DNA of 64,000 bases from Pararhodobacter sp. CCB-MM2 (GCF_001691415.1 NZ_LRRR01000014.1:42039-106038); one strand, 5' to 3'; shown: positions 18,388-27,244, counted from the first letter of the stretch. Notes: generated from the letters alone by a model not told the origin. Program-made: numbers and translations.

Positions 18388-19184
18388 GCGGGCACCGGAT
18401 TGGCCAGCAGCGCACGGGTCGCCCCGGCCACGTCGTCCTGCCGCATCAGGCTCTCGCCGATGAGGAAGGCGCGCGCACCATGGGCAGCCATGTCGGCCAG
18501 ATCGGCGGGGGTGAAGAGGCCGCTTTCCGAGACCAGCATCCGGTCCTGCGGCACCATCGCCGCCAGCTGGCGCGTGGTGTCGAGCGTCGTCTCGAAGGTG
18601 TTGAGATTGCGGTTGTTCACGCCAATCAGCGGCGATTTCAGCCGCAGGGCGCGTTCCATCTCGGGCGCGTCATGGGTCTCGATCAGCACATCCATGCCCC
18701 AGCCCATCGCGGCGTCTTCCAGCTCGGCCGCCTGCGCGTCCGAGACCGAGGCCATGATGATCAGAATGCAATCGGCACCCCAAGCGCGGGCCTCGGCGAC
18801 CTGATAGGTGTCGTAGAGGAAATCCTTGCGCAGGCAGGGCAGCGAGACGGCGGCCCGTGCGGCTTTCAGGAACTCGGGCGCGCCCTGAAAGCTGGGGGTG
18901 TCGGTCAAGACCGAGAGGCAGCTCGCGCCGCCGGCCTGATAGGCTTCGGCCAAGGCGGGCGGGTTGAAATCGGCGCGGATCAGGCCCTTCGAGGGCGAGG
19001 CCTTCTTGATCTCGGCAATGAGACCATAGCCAGTGGCCGAGGCGAGCGCCAAGGCCGCGTGGAAGCCGCGCGGGGCGGACGCTTCGCGGGCTTCGGCTTC
19101 GACCTGCGTGAGCGGACGGGCGGCCTTGGCGGCGGCCACTTCTTCCAGCTTGTAGGCCTTGATGCGGTCGAGAATGGTTGCCAT
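18384..19184 (-). CDS. trpC: indole-3-glycerol phosphate synthase
   Basis: 266 residues, a monofunctional TIM barrel that closes the indole ring in tryptophan synthesis. Conserved patches are [11 protein letters not shown] (catalytic Lys), [35 protein letters not shown] and [11 protein letters not shown]. It starts 61 nt after the end of the TSUP permease gene. The rest of the trp genes are not in the window. Coupling to moaC-moeA is common in related bacteria. Confidence 0.97.
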   Translation of the reverse strand: MATILDRIKAYKLEEVAAAKAARPLTQVEAEAREASAPRGFHAALALASATGYGLIAEIKKASPSKGLIRADFNPPALAEAYQAGGASCLSVLTDTPSFQGAPEFLKAARAAVSLPCLRKDFLYDTYQVAEARAWGADCILIIMASVSDAQAAELEDAAMGWGMDVLIETHDAPEMERALRLKSPLIGVNNRNLNTFETTLDTTRQLAAMVPQDRMLVSESGLFTPADLADMAAHGARAFLIGESLMRQDDVAGATRALLANPVPA

Positions 19185-19245
19185 GGCGGGGCCCTCCTTG
19201 CCGGAAATGACTAGCCCGAGACGGGCGATTTGGGAAGCGTCGGGC

Positions 19246-20064
19246 TCAGTAGCCCAAAGCCTTCCTCAGCATGTTCAGCGCCATCACCATGATGAAGATC
19301 GCGAAGACCCGGCGCAGGGGCTTGGGGTCCATCGCATGCGCCAGTTTCACACCCCAGGTGGTGGTGATCATCGTCATCGCCACGACCAGCGCGAAGGCGG
19401 GCAGGTTCACGGCGCCCAGCGTGAAGGGCGGCGCATCTGCGATCGGGACGAAGAGAAACCCGATGACCGAGGGCGCGGCGATGGTCAGCCCGAAGCCTGC
19501 CGCCGTGGCCACCGCGCGGTGGATCGGCACGTTGAACAGCGTCATCAGCGGCACGCCGAACGAGCCGCCGCCGATCCCCATCAGCACCGACAAAAAGCCG
19601 ATGATCGAGCCGGTGATGCCGCGCGGGGCACCTTTGGGCATGTCCTCGCCCAGCCGCCAGTTCTCGCGGCCGAAGGCCAGATAGAGGCCGACGATCAGGC
19701 CGACGCAGCCGAAAATGCCCTGCAGCACGACCGATTTCAGCCCCGAGGCCGCGACGACGCCCAGCAGCGCGCCGATGGCGATCCACGGGGCCCAGCCCTT
19801 GAGGATGTCCCAATCCACCGCGCCGCGCTTGTTGTGGGTGCGGACGGACTTGATCGAGGTGACGATGATCGTCGCCAGCGAGGTCGCCAGACAGACCTGC
19901 ATCAGCTGGTCGCTGCCATAGCCCAGCGCCGAGAAGGCATAGAAGAACGCCGGCACCAGAACGATGCCGCCACCGACCCCCAACAGGCCGGCGATCACAC
20001 CGGCGACCATGCCGATGGCCGCCAGCAGCAGCCCCATGAGGATCAGGGTCGAGGGATCGGGCAT
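19246..20064 (-). CDS. TSUP family (TauE/SafE) anion permease
   Basis: 272 residues with eight predicted hydrophobic segments and the Gly-rich first helix [20 protein letters not shown] repeated in related form as [17 protein letters not shown] in the second half, as expected for the two-fold pseudo-symmetric TSUP fold. Members export sulfite, sulfoacetate or other organosulfur anions. It follows the sufE gene with a single base between, so sulfur handling is a reasonable guess, but the substrate is unknown. Confidence 0.88.
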   Translation of the reverse strand: MPDPSTLILMGLLLAAIGMVAGVIAGLLGVGGGIVLVPAFFYAFSALGYGSDQLMQVCLATSLATIIVTSIKSVRTHNKRGAVDWDILKGWAPWIAIGALLGVVAASGLKSVVLQGIFGCVGLIVGLYLAFGRENWRLGEDMPKGAPRGITGSIIGFLSVLMGIGGGSFGVPLMTLFNVPIHRAVATAAGFGLTIAAPSVIGFLFVPIADAPPFTLGAVNLPAFALVVAMTMITTTWGVKLAHAMDPKPLRRVFAIFIMVMALNMLRKALGY

Positions 20065-20065
20065 G

Positions 20066-20482
20066 TCAGTTCTCCAGCGCCTGCGCGGACACGAGGCGGA
20101 TGCGTTCGACCATCGCCCGAACCCCGTTCGAGCGTTGCGAGGACAGGTGTTCGTCCAGACCCAGCTGTTTCAGCGCGGCGCCGGCGTCGATGCCGGGCAC
20201 CTCGGCCAGCGGGCGACCGGCGTAGAGCGCATGCAGCACGGCAATCAAGCCGCGCACGATCATGGCATCGGAATCGCCGTAGAAATCGAACCGGCCGTCT
20301 TCGATCCGGGGGAACAGCCAGACCTGGCTGGCGCAGCCATTGACCTTGTTGGCGGGGACCTTCAGGGCCTCGTCCATCGGGGCCAGATCGCGGCCCATCT
20401 CGATCACGTGGCGATAGCGATCTTCCCAATCGTCGAGAAATTCGAAGGTCTCGGCGATCTCGTCGAACTCTTGTTGCGCCAT
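20066..20482 (-). CDS. sufE: SufE family sulfur acceptor protein
   Basis: 138 residues. SufE accepts persulfide sulfur from the cysteine desulfurase SufS and passes it on for Fe-S cluster assembly. The acceptor Cys is residue 50 in KVNGCASQVWLFP. Other family marks are DWEDRYRHVIEMGRDL and VRGLIAVLHALYAGRP. It is the first gene of a two-gene unit with the TSUP permease. The suf cluster itself is not in the window. Confidence 0.95.
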   Translation of the reverse strand: MAQQEFDEIAETFEFLDDWEDRYRHVIEMGRDLAPMDEALKVPANKVNGCASQVWLFPRIEDGRFDFYGDSDAMIVRGLIAVLHALYAGRPLAEVPGIDAGAALKQLGLDEHLSSQRSNGVRAMVERIRLVSAQALEN

Positions 20483-20629
20483 GTCGTCTCCGCTTTTCCG
20501 CTGGAAATGCCTGCCCGGCCAGACCTAGGCCCAAGGGGGGGAAAGGTCCAGCGCCTAAAGGGGCACGGTCTTTTCAAAGCGGGGCCTTTGCGCTAGGCCT
20601 TGCCCCAGCCTCGGCATGGAGAGAGCCCG

Positions 20630-21097
20630 ATGAAGACCCCGCTGATCCTGGTCCTGGCCGCGAGTGTCGCGCTGACCGGCTGCTCGACGGTCCGCGAGTC
20701 GCGGATCAACCCGATGAACTGGTTCAACTCCTCGCGTGAGGAAGCCCGCCCCGAATTGGGCGAGACCGGCGCCGTCGAAGATCACCGCCCGCTGGTTCCG
20801 CAAGTGACCGCGATGACCATCGAGCGCACCTCGTCCGGCGCCATCGTCCGGGCCGAGGCCGTGATGCCGTCGGTCGGCTGGTGGGACGCACAGCTGGTGC
20901 CTGAGAACTTTGGTCGCCCGCAAGGCGGCACGCTGACCTTCCGCTTCGTCGCCGCCCGCCCGCGTCAGCCTGTCGCAGCGGCCTCGGAAGCGGCGCGCAC
21001 GATCAGCGCCGTCTATGCCCTGACGCAGGCCCAGTTGGACACGACCTCGGACGTCGTGGTCGTCGGCGAGGGCAACTCGCGCCGCGCCCGTCGCTGA
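20630..21097 (+). CDS. outer-membrane-type lipoprotein of unknown function
   Basis: 155 residues from the ATG at 20630 (GGAGAG upstream). A lipoprotein signal peptide ends in the lipobox LTGC, with Cys 18. The mature part has RINPMNWFNSSR and then a beta-rich domain (VTAMTIERTSSGAIVRAEAVMPSVGWWDAQLVP ... LTFRFVAARP). I recognise the general pattern from Rhodobacteraceae but no function. Divergent from sufE; convergent with leuA, with a shared terminator between. Confidence 0.88.
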   Translation: MKTPLILVLAASVALTGCSTVRESRINPMNWFNSSREEARPELGETGAVEDHRPLVPQVTAMTIERTSSGAIVRAEAVMPSVGWWDAQLVPENFGRPQGGTLTFRFVAARPRQPVAAASEAARTISAVYALTQAQLDTTSDVVVVGEGNSRRARR

Positions 21098-21120
21098 ACC
21101 GGCCCGTCACGGCATGAAAA

Positions 21121-21143
21121 AAGGGGGGCTCATGGCCCCCCTT
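21121..21143. terminator. bidirectional terminator between lipoprotein gene and leuA
   Basis: A hairpin AAGGGGGGC / GCCCCCCTT with loop TCATG, preceded by an A-run and followed by T-rich sequence, so it can serve both convergent genes. It lies 24 nt after the lipoprotein stop and 20 nt after the leuA stop. Confidence 0.8.
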
Positions 21144-21162
21144 TCGCATTCTGTCCGCCGGC

Positions 21163-22770
21163 TCAGCCCGCGGCCGAGGTCTGCAGCGCCGAGTTGTTGG
21201 CGCGCCCCTGCCCCGCATGCATGCGGTTCAGCGCGTTGACATAGGCCTTGACCGACGCGACCACGGTATCCGTATCCGCCGACTGGCCGGTATAGACCGT
21301 GCCGTCGCGGCTGATGCGGACCGACACGGTCGCCTGCGCGTCCGTGCCCTCGGTCACGGCCGAGACCTGATACAGGTCCAGCTTGGCGTTGTGCGGGTAC
21401 AGCATCTTCACGGCGTTGAAGCAGGCATCGACCGGACCATCGCCCGAGGCATCGACGAATTTCTCCTCGCCGCCGACGCTCATGGTCAGCTCGGCTTCCT
21501 GCGGACCTTCGGTGCCACAGACGACGCGCAGCTTCTTGACCTGCAGATGCTCGTCGCCCGAGGCCGAGGCATCGGCCATCAGCGCGACCAGATCGTCGTC
21601 GTAGACTTCCTTCTTGCGGTCAGCGAGCGCCTTGAAGCGGACGAAGACGTCCTTCAGCTGGTTGTCACCCAGATCATAGCCCAGCTCGGCCATTTTGGCG
21701 CGCAGAGCGGCTCGGCCCGAATGCTTGCCCATGGCGATGTTCTTCGCGGTCAGGCCGATATCTTCCGGGCGCATGATCTCGAAGGTCTGGACGTTCTTCA
21801 GCACGCCGTCCTGATGGATGCCGGATTCGTGCAGGAAGGCGTTCTTGCCGACCACGGCCTTGTTGTATTGCACGGCAAAGCCCGAGACCTGGCTCACGCG
21901 GCGCGACAGATGCATAATCTTCGTCGTGTCGATGCCGGTGCGGTAAGGCATGATGTCGTTGCGCACGCGCATCGCCATCACCACCTCTTCCAGCGCGGTG
22001 TTGCCGGCGCGCTCGCCCAACCCGTTGATCGTGCATTCGATCTGGCGGGCACCCGCCTCGACCGCGGCCAGCGAGTTGGCGGTCGCCATGCCGAGATCGT
22101 TGTGGCAATGCGTCGCGAAGACGATCTCGTCGGCGCCCGGCACCCGTTCCAGCAGCATGCGGATCAGGTCGGCGCTCTCGCGCGGGGCGGTGTAGCCGAC
22201 GGTATCGGGGATGTTGATCGTGGTGGCGCCGTTCTTGATCGCGGTTTCCACCACGCGGCACAGATAGTCATGCTCGGTGCGGGTCGCGTCCATCGGCGAC
22301 CATTGCACATTGTCACACAGGTTGCGGGCATGGGCGACCGTGGCGGCGATCTTCTCGATCATGCCTTCCTGATCCAGCGCGGTGATGTCGCGGTGCAGGG
22401 GCGAGGTGCCGATGAAGGTGTGGATGCGCGGCTTGGCGGCGTGTTTCACGGCCTCCCAGCAACGGTCGATGTCGGCGAAATTGGCGCGGGCCAGACCGCA
22501 GATCACCGAGTTGCGCGAGTTGCGGGCGATTTCCGAAACGGCAGCGAAATCGCCTTCCGAGGCGATCGGGAAGCCGGCTTCGATGATGTCCACGCCCATC
22601 TCGTCGAGCAGGCCGGCGATCTCCAGCTTCTCGTCATGGCTCATGGTGGCGCCGGGCGATTGCTCGCCGTCACGCAGCGTGGTGTCGAAGATCAGAACGT
22701 GATCCTGGGCGGTCTTGTCGGTCATGGCTGTATTCCGTGCTTCCTCGGGGGTCTTCTTAGCGATGTGCAT
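21163..22770 (-). CDS. leuA: 2-isopropylmalate synthase
   Basis: 535 residues from the ATG at 22770, or 520 from the ATG at 22725 (MTDKTAQDH). It condenses acetyl-CoA with 2-oxoisovalerate, the first committed step of leucine synthesis. The catalytic TIM barrel shows FDTTLRDGEQSPGA, THCHNDLGMATAN and a GLGERAGNT loop. The C-terminal LeuA dimer/regulatory domain (about 400-520) is the leucine feedback site. The upstream start is preferred because an AGAGG lies 12 nt before it and is locked in the leader hairpin. The first 15 codons include rare ones (GCA, AAT, ACA), so the shorter form remains possible. Confidence 0.96.
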   Translation of the reverse strand: MHIAKKTPEEARNTAMTDKTAQDHVLIFDTTLRDGEQSPGATMSHDEKLEIAGLLDEMGVDIIEAGFPIASEGDFAAVSEIARNSRNSVICGLARANFADIDRCWEAVKHAAKPRIHTFIGTSPLHRDITALDQEGMIEKIAATVAHARNLCDNVQWSPMDATRTEHDYLCRVVETAIKNGATTINIPDTVGYTAPRESADLIRMLLERVPGADEIVFATHCHNDLGMATANSLAAVEAGARQIECTINGLGERAGNTALEEVVMAMRVRNDIMPYRTGIDTTKIMHLSRRVSQVSGFAVQYNKAVVGKNAFLHESGIHQDGVLKNVQTFEIMRPEDIGLTAKNIAMGKHSGRAALRAKMAELGYDLGDNQLKDVFVRFKALADRKKEVYDDDLVALMADASASGDEHLQVKKLRVVCGTEGPQEAELTMSVGGEEKFVDASGDGPVDACFNAVKMLYPHNAKLDLYQVSAVTEGTDAQATVSVRISRDGTVYTGQSADTDTVVASVKAYVNALNRMHAGQGRANNSALQTSAAG

Positions 22771-22828
22771 GGGCGCTGGCTACCTCTGAGCGACGCGCCC
22801 GGGGGCACGCTCAGAGGTGGCTAAGAAG
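22753..22828 (-). promoter_or_regulatory. leuA leader hairpin sequestering the ribosome binding region
   Basis: In the minus-strand RNA, 11 consecutive pairs form between ACCUCUGAGCG (22818-22808) and CGCUCAGAGGU (22792-22782), which carries the candidate leuA Shine-Dalgarno AGAGG. Outside it, nine perfect pairs join CUUCUUAGC (22828-22820), the last two CUU codons and next codon of the leader peptide, to GCUAAGAAG (22761-22753), codons 4-6 of leuA. The AUG at 22770 lies in the internal loop. No U-run follows, so a translation-level attenuator is favoured. Confidence 0.7.
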
Positions 22829-22918
22829 GAGGAGGCCGCCAAGGACAATGGGCGCGCACAGCAGCGCCGCGGGCAGACCCGGCAGGCTGGCAATGGCAAT
22901 GGCGCGCGACTTTTCCAT
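22811..22918 (-). CDS. leuL: leucine-rich leader peptide of leuA
   Basis: A 35-codon frame starting ATG at 22918 and ending TGA at 22813-22811. Ten residues are leucine, including four consecutive Leu codons CTC CTC CTT CTT at 22834-22823, followed by Ser, His, Leu and stop. The stop codon lies inside the 5' arm of the leader hairpin. A TATAGT box ends 7 nt before the ATG, so the mRNA probably begins at or next to the AUG (leaderless), as described for the trp leader of Sinorhizobium. Too short to be called by ordinary gene finders. Its expected role is to report charged tRNA-Leu by ribosome stalling. Confidence 0.8.
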   Translation of the reverse strand: MEKSRAIAIASLPGLPAALLCAPIVLGGLLLLSHL

Positions 22919-22925
22919 GCGCCCG

Positions 22926-22954
22926 ACTATAGGCGCCGTTTCAGGAATGGAAAG
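22926..22954 (-). promoter_or_regulatory. leuA operon promoter
   Basis: On the minus strand TATAGT (22931-22926), with a poor -35 (CTTTCC at 22954-22949, 17-nt spacer). The predicted start falls at about 22918, the A of the leader peptide ATG. The promoter sits in the 45-nt gap after the preceding gene. Confidence 0.5.
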
Positions 22955-22963
22955 CGAAAAGTC

Positions 22964-23524
22964 TCAGGCCGCGAAATAGCGCTCGGCCGACAGGTACCAG
23001 GCCAGCCGCGCCGCCTGCGCCCAACCGCGCTCCTCGGCCGTGTCTCCGACCATGACCACGCGGTCGGCGGGCCATTTCTGCGAGGCAATCGCCCCGAGGA
23101 GCGCCTTGCGGCTCTCGCTCCAGCTGGCGAAGACCTTGGGACCGGGGGCTGCGTGATCCAGAAGATCCGGCGCCATGGCCAGCACCTGTTCGGGCGTGAG
23201 CGGTGCGCGGGTCAGCGCGGCGCGGCCGGCCTCGGTCACGGCCAGCTGGGCGGCGCGATCCTGCGGCAGCGCCTGCTGCGCCGAGAGGAGCCGCAAAGCG
23301 TTGGTCGAATAGAGGAAGGCAATCACGTCATGCCCGGACGAGGCCCGGATCGACGCATAGGTGCGGTAATCGAGGCCAATCTCGGCCGCGCGCTTCACGC
23401 GCATGCGCACCACCTCAATGGGCAGGACCGGCATCAGCCGCGCCCGCGCCTTACCCCAAGCATGGCGGCGCCAGCTTTCGCCCGCTTCCATCGTCGGCCC
23501 GTTGTTATGCCCGATTCCCGCCAT
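22964..23524 (-). CDS. conserved hypothetical protein with GHNNGP N-terminal motif
   Basis: A 186-residue soluble, Ala-rich, helical protein. It opens with MAGIGHNNGPTME, a version of the short GHNGGP-type motif found at the start of many unrelated-looking alphaproteobacterial proteins. The body is helical (SWRRHAWGKARARLM, VVRMRVKRAAEIGLDYRTYASIRA). No catalytic pattern is recognised. It ends just upstream of the leuA promoter and is 59 nt from the thioesterase gene upstream on the same strand. Confidence 0.75.
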   Translation of the reverse strand: MAGIGHNNGPTMEAGESWRRHAWGKARARLMPVLPIEVVRMRVKRAAEIGLDYRTYASIRASSGHDVIAFLYSTNALRLLSAQQALPQDRAAQLAVTEAGRAALTRAPLTPEQVLAMAPDLLDHAAPGPKVFASWSESRKALLGAIASQKWPADRVVMVGDTAEERGWAQAARLAWYLSAERYFAA

Positions 23525-23583
23525 CTCACGTCTCCTGTCTGCCCCGCCAGCCTAACGGTGCCGGGGCCGAAGGGAAGAGGCGA

Positions 23584-24117
23584 TCACGCGCTCATCGGTG
23601 GCCAAGGCCGTTCTGCATCCGCCGCGATCCATGCGTGCACGAAAGGAGGCAGTTCCGGGCTGGCAACGCCCGCATGGCCCATCGCCGCGACCAGTTCTGA
23701 CGGCGGGACGATGCCCTTGCCGCCGGTCGTCGCCGCGCGGATCAGGACATGGTTCAGGGCGTCGCCATCGCGCCACATCGACTGTTCCATGTAGAAGAAG
23801 CGATGATCCCAGCCCAACAGCCGAGAGCGCATCTCGACCGCCTGCATGATCTTCACCCGGCGCCGGTAGCGCACGGTCGAGCCCGCAACGGTCATCCCCC
23901 AGCCCTGCTTCATCAGCGCATCATTAAGGCCGATGCGCGAACACATCGGCACCCGGCCCAGATCGAACAGCGTCAGCGTGCGGCCGTTGTTAAGCTCGCG
24001 CCACGGGTCCAGATCCCAGGGCCAGCAGCAATGCTGCGAGACATGCGTGTCGAACAGCCCAAGGGGTTTGCCCCGGAATTTCAGCATTTCCTTGGCGAGG
24101 CGGATCAGCGGATACAT
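23584..24117 (-). CDS. acyl-CoA thioesterase-like hot-dog protein
   Basis: 177 residues with the hot-dog pattern of the 4HBT/Them6-like group. TLFDLGRVPMCSRIGLNDALMKQGWGMTVAGSTVRYRRRVKIMQAVEMRSRLLGWDHRFFYMEQSMWRDGDALNHVLIRA covers the central helix and the following strands. The usual acidic catalytic residue would be the Asp in LFDLGR. A short N-terminal basic segment (MYPLIRLAKEMLKFRGKPL) precedes it. The likely substrate is an acyl-CoA of unknown chain type. Its start lies 208 nt from the hemolysin III start, with which it is divergent. Confidence 0.8.
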   Translation of the reverse strand: MYPLIRLAKEMLKFRGKPLGLFDTHVSQHCCWPWDLDPWRELNNGRTLTLFDLGRVPMCSRIGLNDALMKQGWGMTVAGSTVRYRRRVKIMQAVEMRSRLLGWDHRFFYMEQSMWRDGDALNHVLIRAATTGGKGIVPPSELVAAMGHAGVASPELPPFVHAWIAADAERPWPPMSA

Positions 24118-24273
24118 TCTTTTGCCTTTCGTTGCCTCCCCGTGGCCGCCGCTTCGCCCGTCCCGTCGGCAGGGTCAAGGGTCCAAGCCCCGTGACGCCG
24201 CGGCCCCGCGCATTTTGACGAAACGGTTACCGAATGGGCGCACACTTGCCCTTGGGTTAACCGATGGGTGCCG

Positions 24274-24302
24274 TTGCCCCGTTTCCCCGAAGCCCGTAGA
24301 CT
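24274..24302 (+). promoter_or_regulatory. candidate promoter of the hemolysin III gene
   Basis: TTGCCC, a 17-nt spacer, TAGACT; predicted start near 24309, 17 nt before the start codon. Confidence 0.4.
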
Positions 24303-24325
24303 GTCCCCATTCCACGGAGAGCAAG

Positions 24326-25000
24326 ATGACCGGCGCCCTGCGCACAGCCTATTCGAAGGCCGAACAGATCTCGGATGCCGTTGTGCATGTCATGGGGCTG
24401 ATGCTGGTGCTGATGGCCGTGCCGGTGCTGATCGTGCTGACGGCGTTGTACCGGGGCGACGCGGCCTCGATCACCGGCGTGTCGATCTACGGCGGCGCGC
24501 TGATCGCGATGATCCTGTGCTCGGCGCTGTACAATATCGGCGAGACTTCGGGCTTCGGCACCGCCAAGGAATGGCTGCTGCGCCGGCTGGACCATTCAGC
24601 CATCTACCTGAAGATCGCCGGCACCTATACGCCCTTCACGCTGCTGTCCGGCCAGAGCATGGCCCTGATGGCCGGCGTCTGGGGCGCGGCGCTCGCCGGG
24701 ATCGCGCTGAAGATCGTCTCGCCCGAGCGGTTCAAATGGGTCGCGCTGGCGCTCTATCTGGGCATGGGCTGGGTCGGGCTGGCCGTCGGCGGGCCGATGT
24801 TCGCGACGATGCCGACCGCGGTGCTGGTGCTGATGATCGTCGGCGGCTCGCTCTATACGCTGGGCGTGGTCTTCTACCTCTGGCGCCGCCTGCCCTTCCA
24901 TTACACGATTTGGCACGTCTTCGTGCTGGCCGCGAGCTTCGTCTTCTACTCGGCGGTGTTGGTCTTCGTGCTGCTGGGCCCGCAGACCACGCTGGCCTGA
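24326..25000 (+). CDS. hemolysin III / PAQR family membrane protein
   Basis: 224 residues from the ATG at 24326 (GGAGAG upstream); the longer open frame upstream is not coding. Seven hydrophobic helices. The PAQR metal site is recognisable in the Ser...(D/H) pattern: CSALYNIG, RRLDHSAIYLKIAGTYTPF and, at the end, FHYTIWHVFVLAASF with the paired His residues. Bacterial members (TrhA) affect membrane fluidity and lipid composition; hemolysis is a historical label. Convergent with recQ. Confidence 0.92.
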   Translation: MTGALRTAYSKAEQISDAVVHVMGLMLVLMAVPVLIVLTALYRGDAASITGVSIYGGALIAMILCSALYNIGETSGFGTAKEWLLRRLDHSAIYLKIAGTYTPFTLLSGQSMALMAGVWGAALAGIALKIVSPERFKWVALALYLGMGWVGLAVGGPMFATMPTAVLVLMIVGGSLYTLGVVFYLWRRLPFHYTIWHVFVLAASFVFYSAVLVFVLLGPQTTLA

Positions 25001-25179
25001 GCGATAGGGCCGCGGCCTGCCGCCATGCCGACGGTGGTCAGTGCTTTATGGCGTCACTTCCTTAAGACCTCTATCCGCGCGCTGCGGTGACCAAAGCGGC
25101 TGGCCGTCGGGGCGGCCATCCGCTGCCCGGGCCGCAAGAGCGGCGCCCCGGGCCGGGGTGAGCGATCGGCTGTGGTGAC

Positions 25180-27240
25180 TTAGCTCTCCGCCAACACCGC
25201 GAGGAAGGCCTCGCCGAACCGCTCCACCTTGGCCGCGTCCATCCCCGGAATGCGCTCCAGATCCGACAGGCTGCGCGGCCGCCGCTCGGCAATCGCCCGC
25301 AAGGTGTTCGAGGCGCAGGACATCAGCTTGCCCGTCCCGTCCTCACCGCGCGCAAGTTCGCTTTGCGCCTCGGCGAGCCGGTCGAAGACCTCACCCGCCC
25401 CGGTTCCGGCCAGTTTGCGCCGCGCCGGATGCGCGCCGGCGACGCCCGCGCCGGTGATCACCTCAAGAAACGCCGTGCCATAGCGCTCCAGCTTCGTCGC
25501 ACCGACCCCGGTGATCCCCGCGAATTGATCGAGGGTCGAGGGCCGGGTTTCCGCCATCTCGATCAAAGACTTGTCGTTGAAGATCACATAGGGCGGCACG
25601 CCTGCGGCATCGGCCAGCGCCCGCCGCTTGGCCTTCAAGGCCGACAGCAGCGGCGCGTCCTCATCGGACACCAGCGCCCGCGGCTCGGCCCGGGTGGCGA
25701 TGCGCTTCACGCTGTCCTCGCGGAATTCGATGCTGGCCTCGCCGCGCAGGATCGGCCGGGCGTCTTGGGTCATGCGCAGCGCCCCGTGACGCTCGGCATC
25801 CGGGCGCACCAGATCGCGGCCCATCATCTGCCGGAAAACCCCCTGCCACGCGCCTTTCGACAGCTCGCGCCCGACCCCGAAGGTCGGCAATTGGTCATGC
25901 CCCCGCGCCTTGATCTTGTCGGTCATCGCACCGGTCAGGATGTCGATCAGATGGCCGGTGCCAAAGTTCTCGCCCGTGCGCAGCATGGCCGACAGCGCCT
26001 TGCGCACGGCCTCCGTCGCGTCGAAGGTCTTCACCGGGTTCTCGCACAGGTCGCAGTTGCCGCAAGGCGCGCTGACCTCGCCGAAATAGGCCAGCAGCAT
26101 CTGTCGGCGACAGGCGGTCGCCTCGGCCAGTCCCAGAAGGGTGTTCAGCCGCGCATGATCGGCCTCGCGGCGTTCCGGCGGGGCGTTGGATTCGTCGATC
26201 TGGGCCCGGCGCAAGCGAATGTCATCGGGGCCGTACAGCGTCATCGTATCCGCCGGCAGACCGTCACGACCGCCGCGCCCGATTTCCTGATAATAGGCCT
26301 CGATCGACTTCGGCAGGTCGGCGTGGGCGACCCAGCGCACGTCGGGCTTGTCGACCCCCATGCCGAAGGCGACGGTCGCACAGACGATCAGGCCTTCTTC
26401 GGTCTGGAACAGGGTCTCGACCTTGCGGCGTTCCCAATCCTCCATCCCGCCGTGATAGGCGGCGGTGGTATGGCCAGCCTCTTCCAAGGCCCGCGCGAGG
26501 CTCTCGGTCCGGGCGCGGGTGGCGCAATAGACGATGCCGGACTGCCCCTTGCGCGCCGCGGCGAAGGCCATGATCTGCTTGCGCGGATTGTCCTTGGCGG
26601 CGAAGGCCAGCCGGATATTGGGCCGGTCGAAACCGCGCAGGAAGGTCGAGGGCTCACCACCCGCGAACAGCCGCTCCACGATCTCGCCGCGGGTGGCATT
26701 GTCGGCAGTCGCGGTGAAGGCCGCGAGCGGCACGCCGAGGCTGCGCCGAAGCTCACCGATGCGCAGGTAGTCGGGGCGGAAATCATGGCCCCATTGGCTG
26801 ACGCAATGCGCCTCATCCACGGCGATGAGCCGGCAATCCGAGCGGCGCAGCATGTTGGTCGTGGCACTTGAGGCCAGCCGTTCCGGAGCGATGTACAGCA
26901 GCTTGAGCCGCCCCTCATCCATCGCTTCGAACACCGCCTCATTCTCCTCGGGCGTGTTCCCAGAGGTCAGCGCCCCCGCCGCGACACCGGCCTGCTGCAG
27001 CCCGCGCACCTGATCGCGCATCAGAGCGATGAGGGGCGAGATGACCACCGTCAGCCCCTCCCGCGCCAGCGCCGGCAGCTGGTAGCACAGCGACTTGCCG
27101 CCGCCGGTGGGCATGATGGCGAGCACATCGGCGCCGCCGATCACGGCCTCGACGATCTCTTCCTGACCGGGCCGAAACGCCGAGAACCCGAAGACGCTGG
27201 CCAACAGCGCCCGGGTTCGCGGATCCTGGTCCGGGTTCAT
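25180..27240 (-). CDS. recQ: ATP-dependent DNA helicase RecQ
   Basis: 686 residues from the ATG at 27240, four bases after the yggT stop, which implies translational coupling. Motifs: FRPGQEEIV, Walker A MPTGGGKS, VDEAHCVSQWGHDFRPDYL, and QEIGRGGRDG. A RecQ-CT zinc site follows in CRRQMLLAYFGE...CGNCDLCENP, then a winged helix. Two HRDC-like segments follow: one near 540-590 (STLDQFAGITGVGATKLERYG) and a second at the very C terminus (SLSDLERIPGMDAAKVERFGEAF). It unwinds 3'-5' and works with RecJ, RecA and topoisomerase III in recombination repair. The tandem HRDC arrangement is a variant of the E. coli plan. Confidence 0.97.
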   Translation of the reverse strand: MNPDQDPRTRALLASVFGFSAFRPGQEEIVEAVIGGADVLAIMPTGGGKSLCYQLPALAREGLTVVISPLIALMRDQVRGLQQAGVAAGALTSGNTPEENEAVFEAMDEGRLKLLYIAPERLASSATTNMLRRSDCRLIAVDEAHCVSQWGHDFRPDYLRIGELRRSLGVPLAAFTATADNATRGEIVERLFAGGEPSTFLRGFDRPNIRLAFAAKDNPRKQIMAFAAARKGQSGIVYCATRARTESLARALEEAGHTTAAYHGGMEDWERRKVETLFQTEEGLIVCATVAFGMGVDKPDVRWVAHADLPKSIEAYYQEIGRGGRDGLPADTMTLYGPDDIRLRRAQIDESNAPPERREADHARLNTLLGLAEATACRRQMLLAYFGEVSAPCGNCDLCENPVKTFDATEAVRKALSAMLRTGENFGTGHLIDILTGAMTDKIKARGHDQLPTFGVGRELSKGAWQGVFRQMMGRDLVRPDAERHGALRMTQDARPILRGEASIEFREDSVKRIATRAEPRALVSDEDAPLLSALKAKRRALADAAGVPPYVIFNDKSLIEMAETRPSTLDQFAGITGVGATKLERYGTAFLEVITGAGVAGAHPARRKLAGTGAGEVFDRLAEAQSELARGEDGTGKLMSCASNTLRAIAERRPRSLSDLERIPGMDAAKVERFGEAFLAVLAES

Positions 27241-27244
27241 GGCG

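Noticed and set aside
25001..25179. Possible small gene or terminator between the hemolysin III gene and recQ
   Set aside because: Only short GC inverted repeats without T-runs and no open frame with a ribosome binding site.
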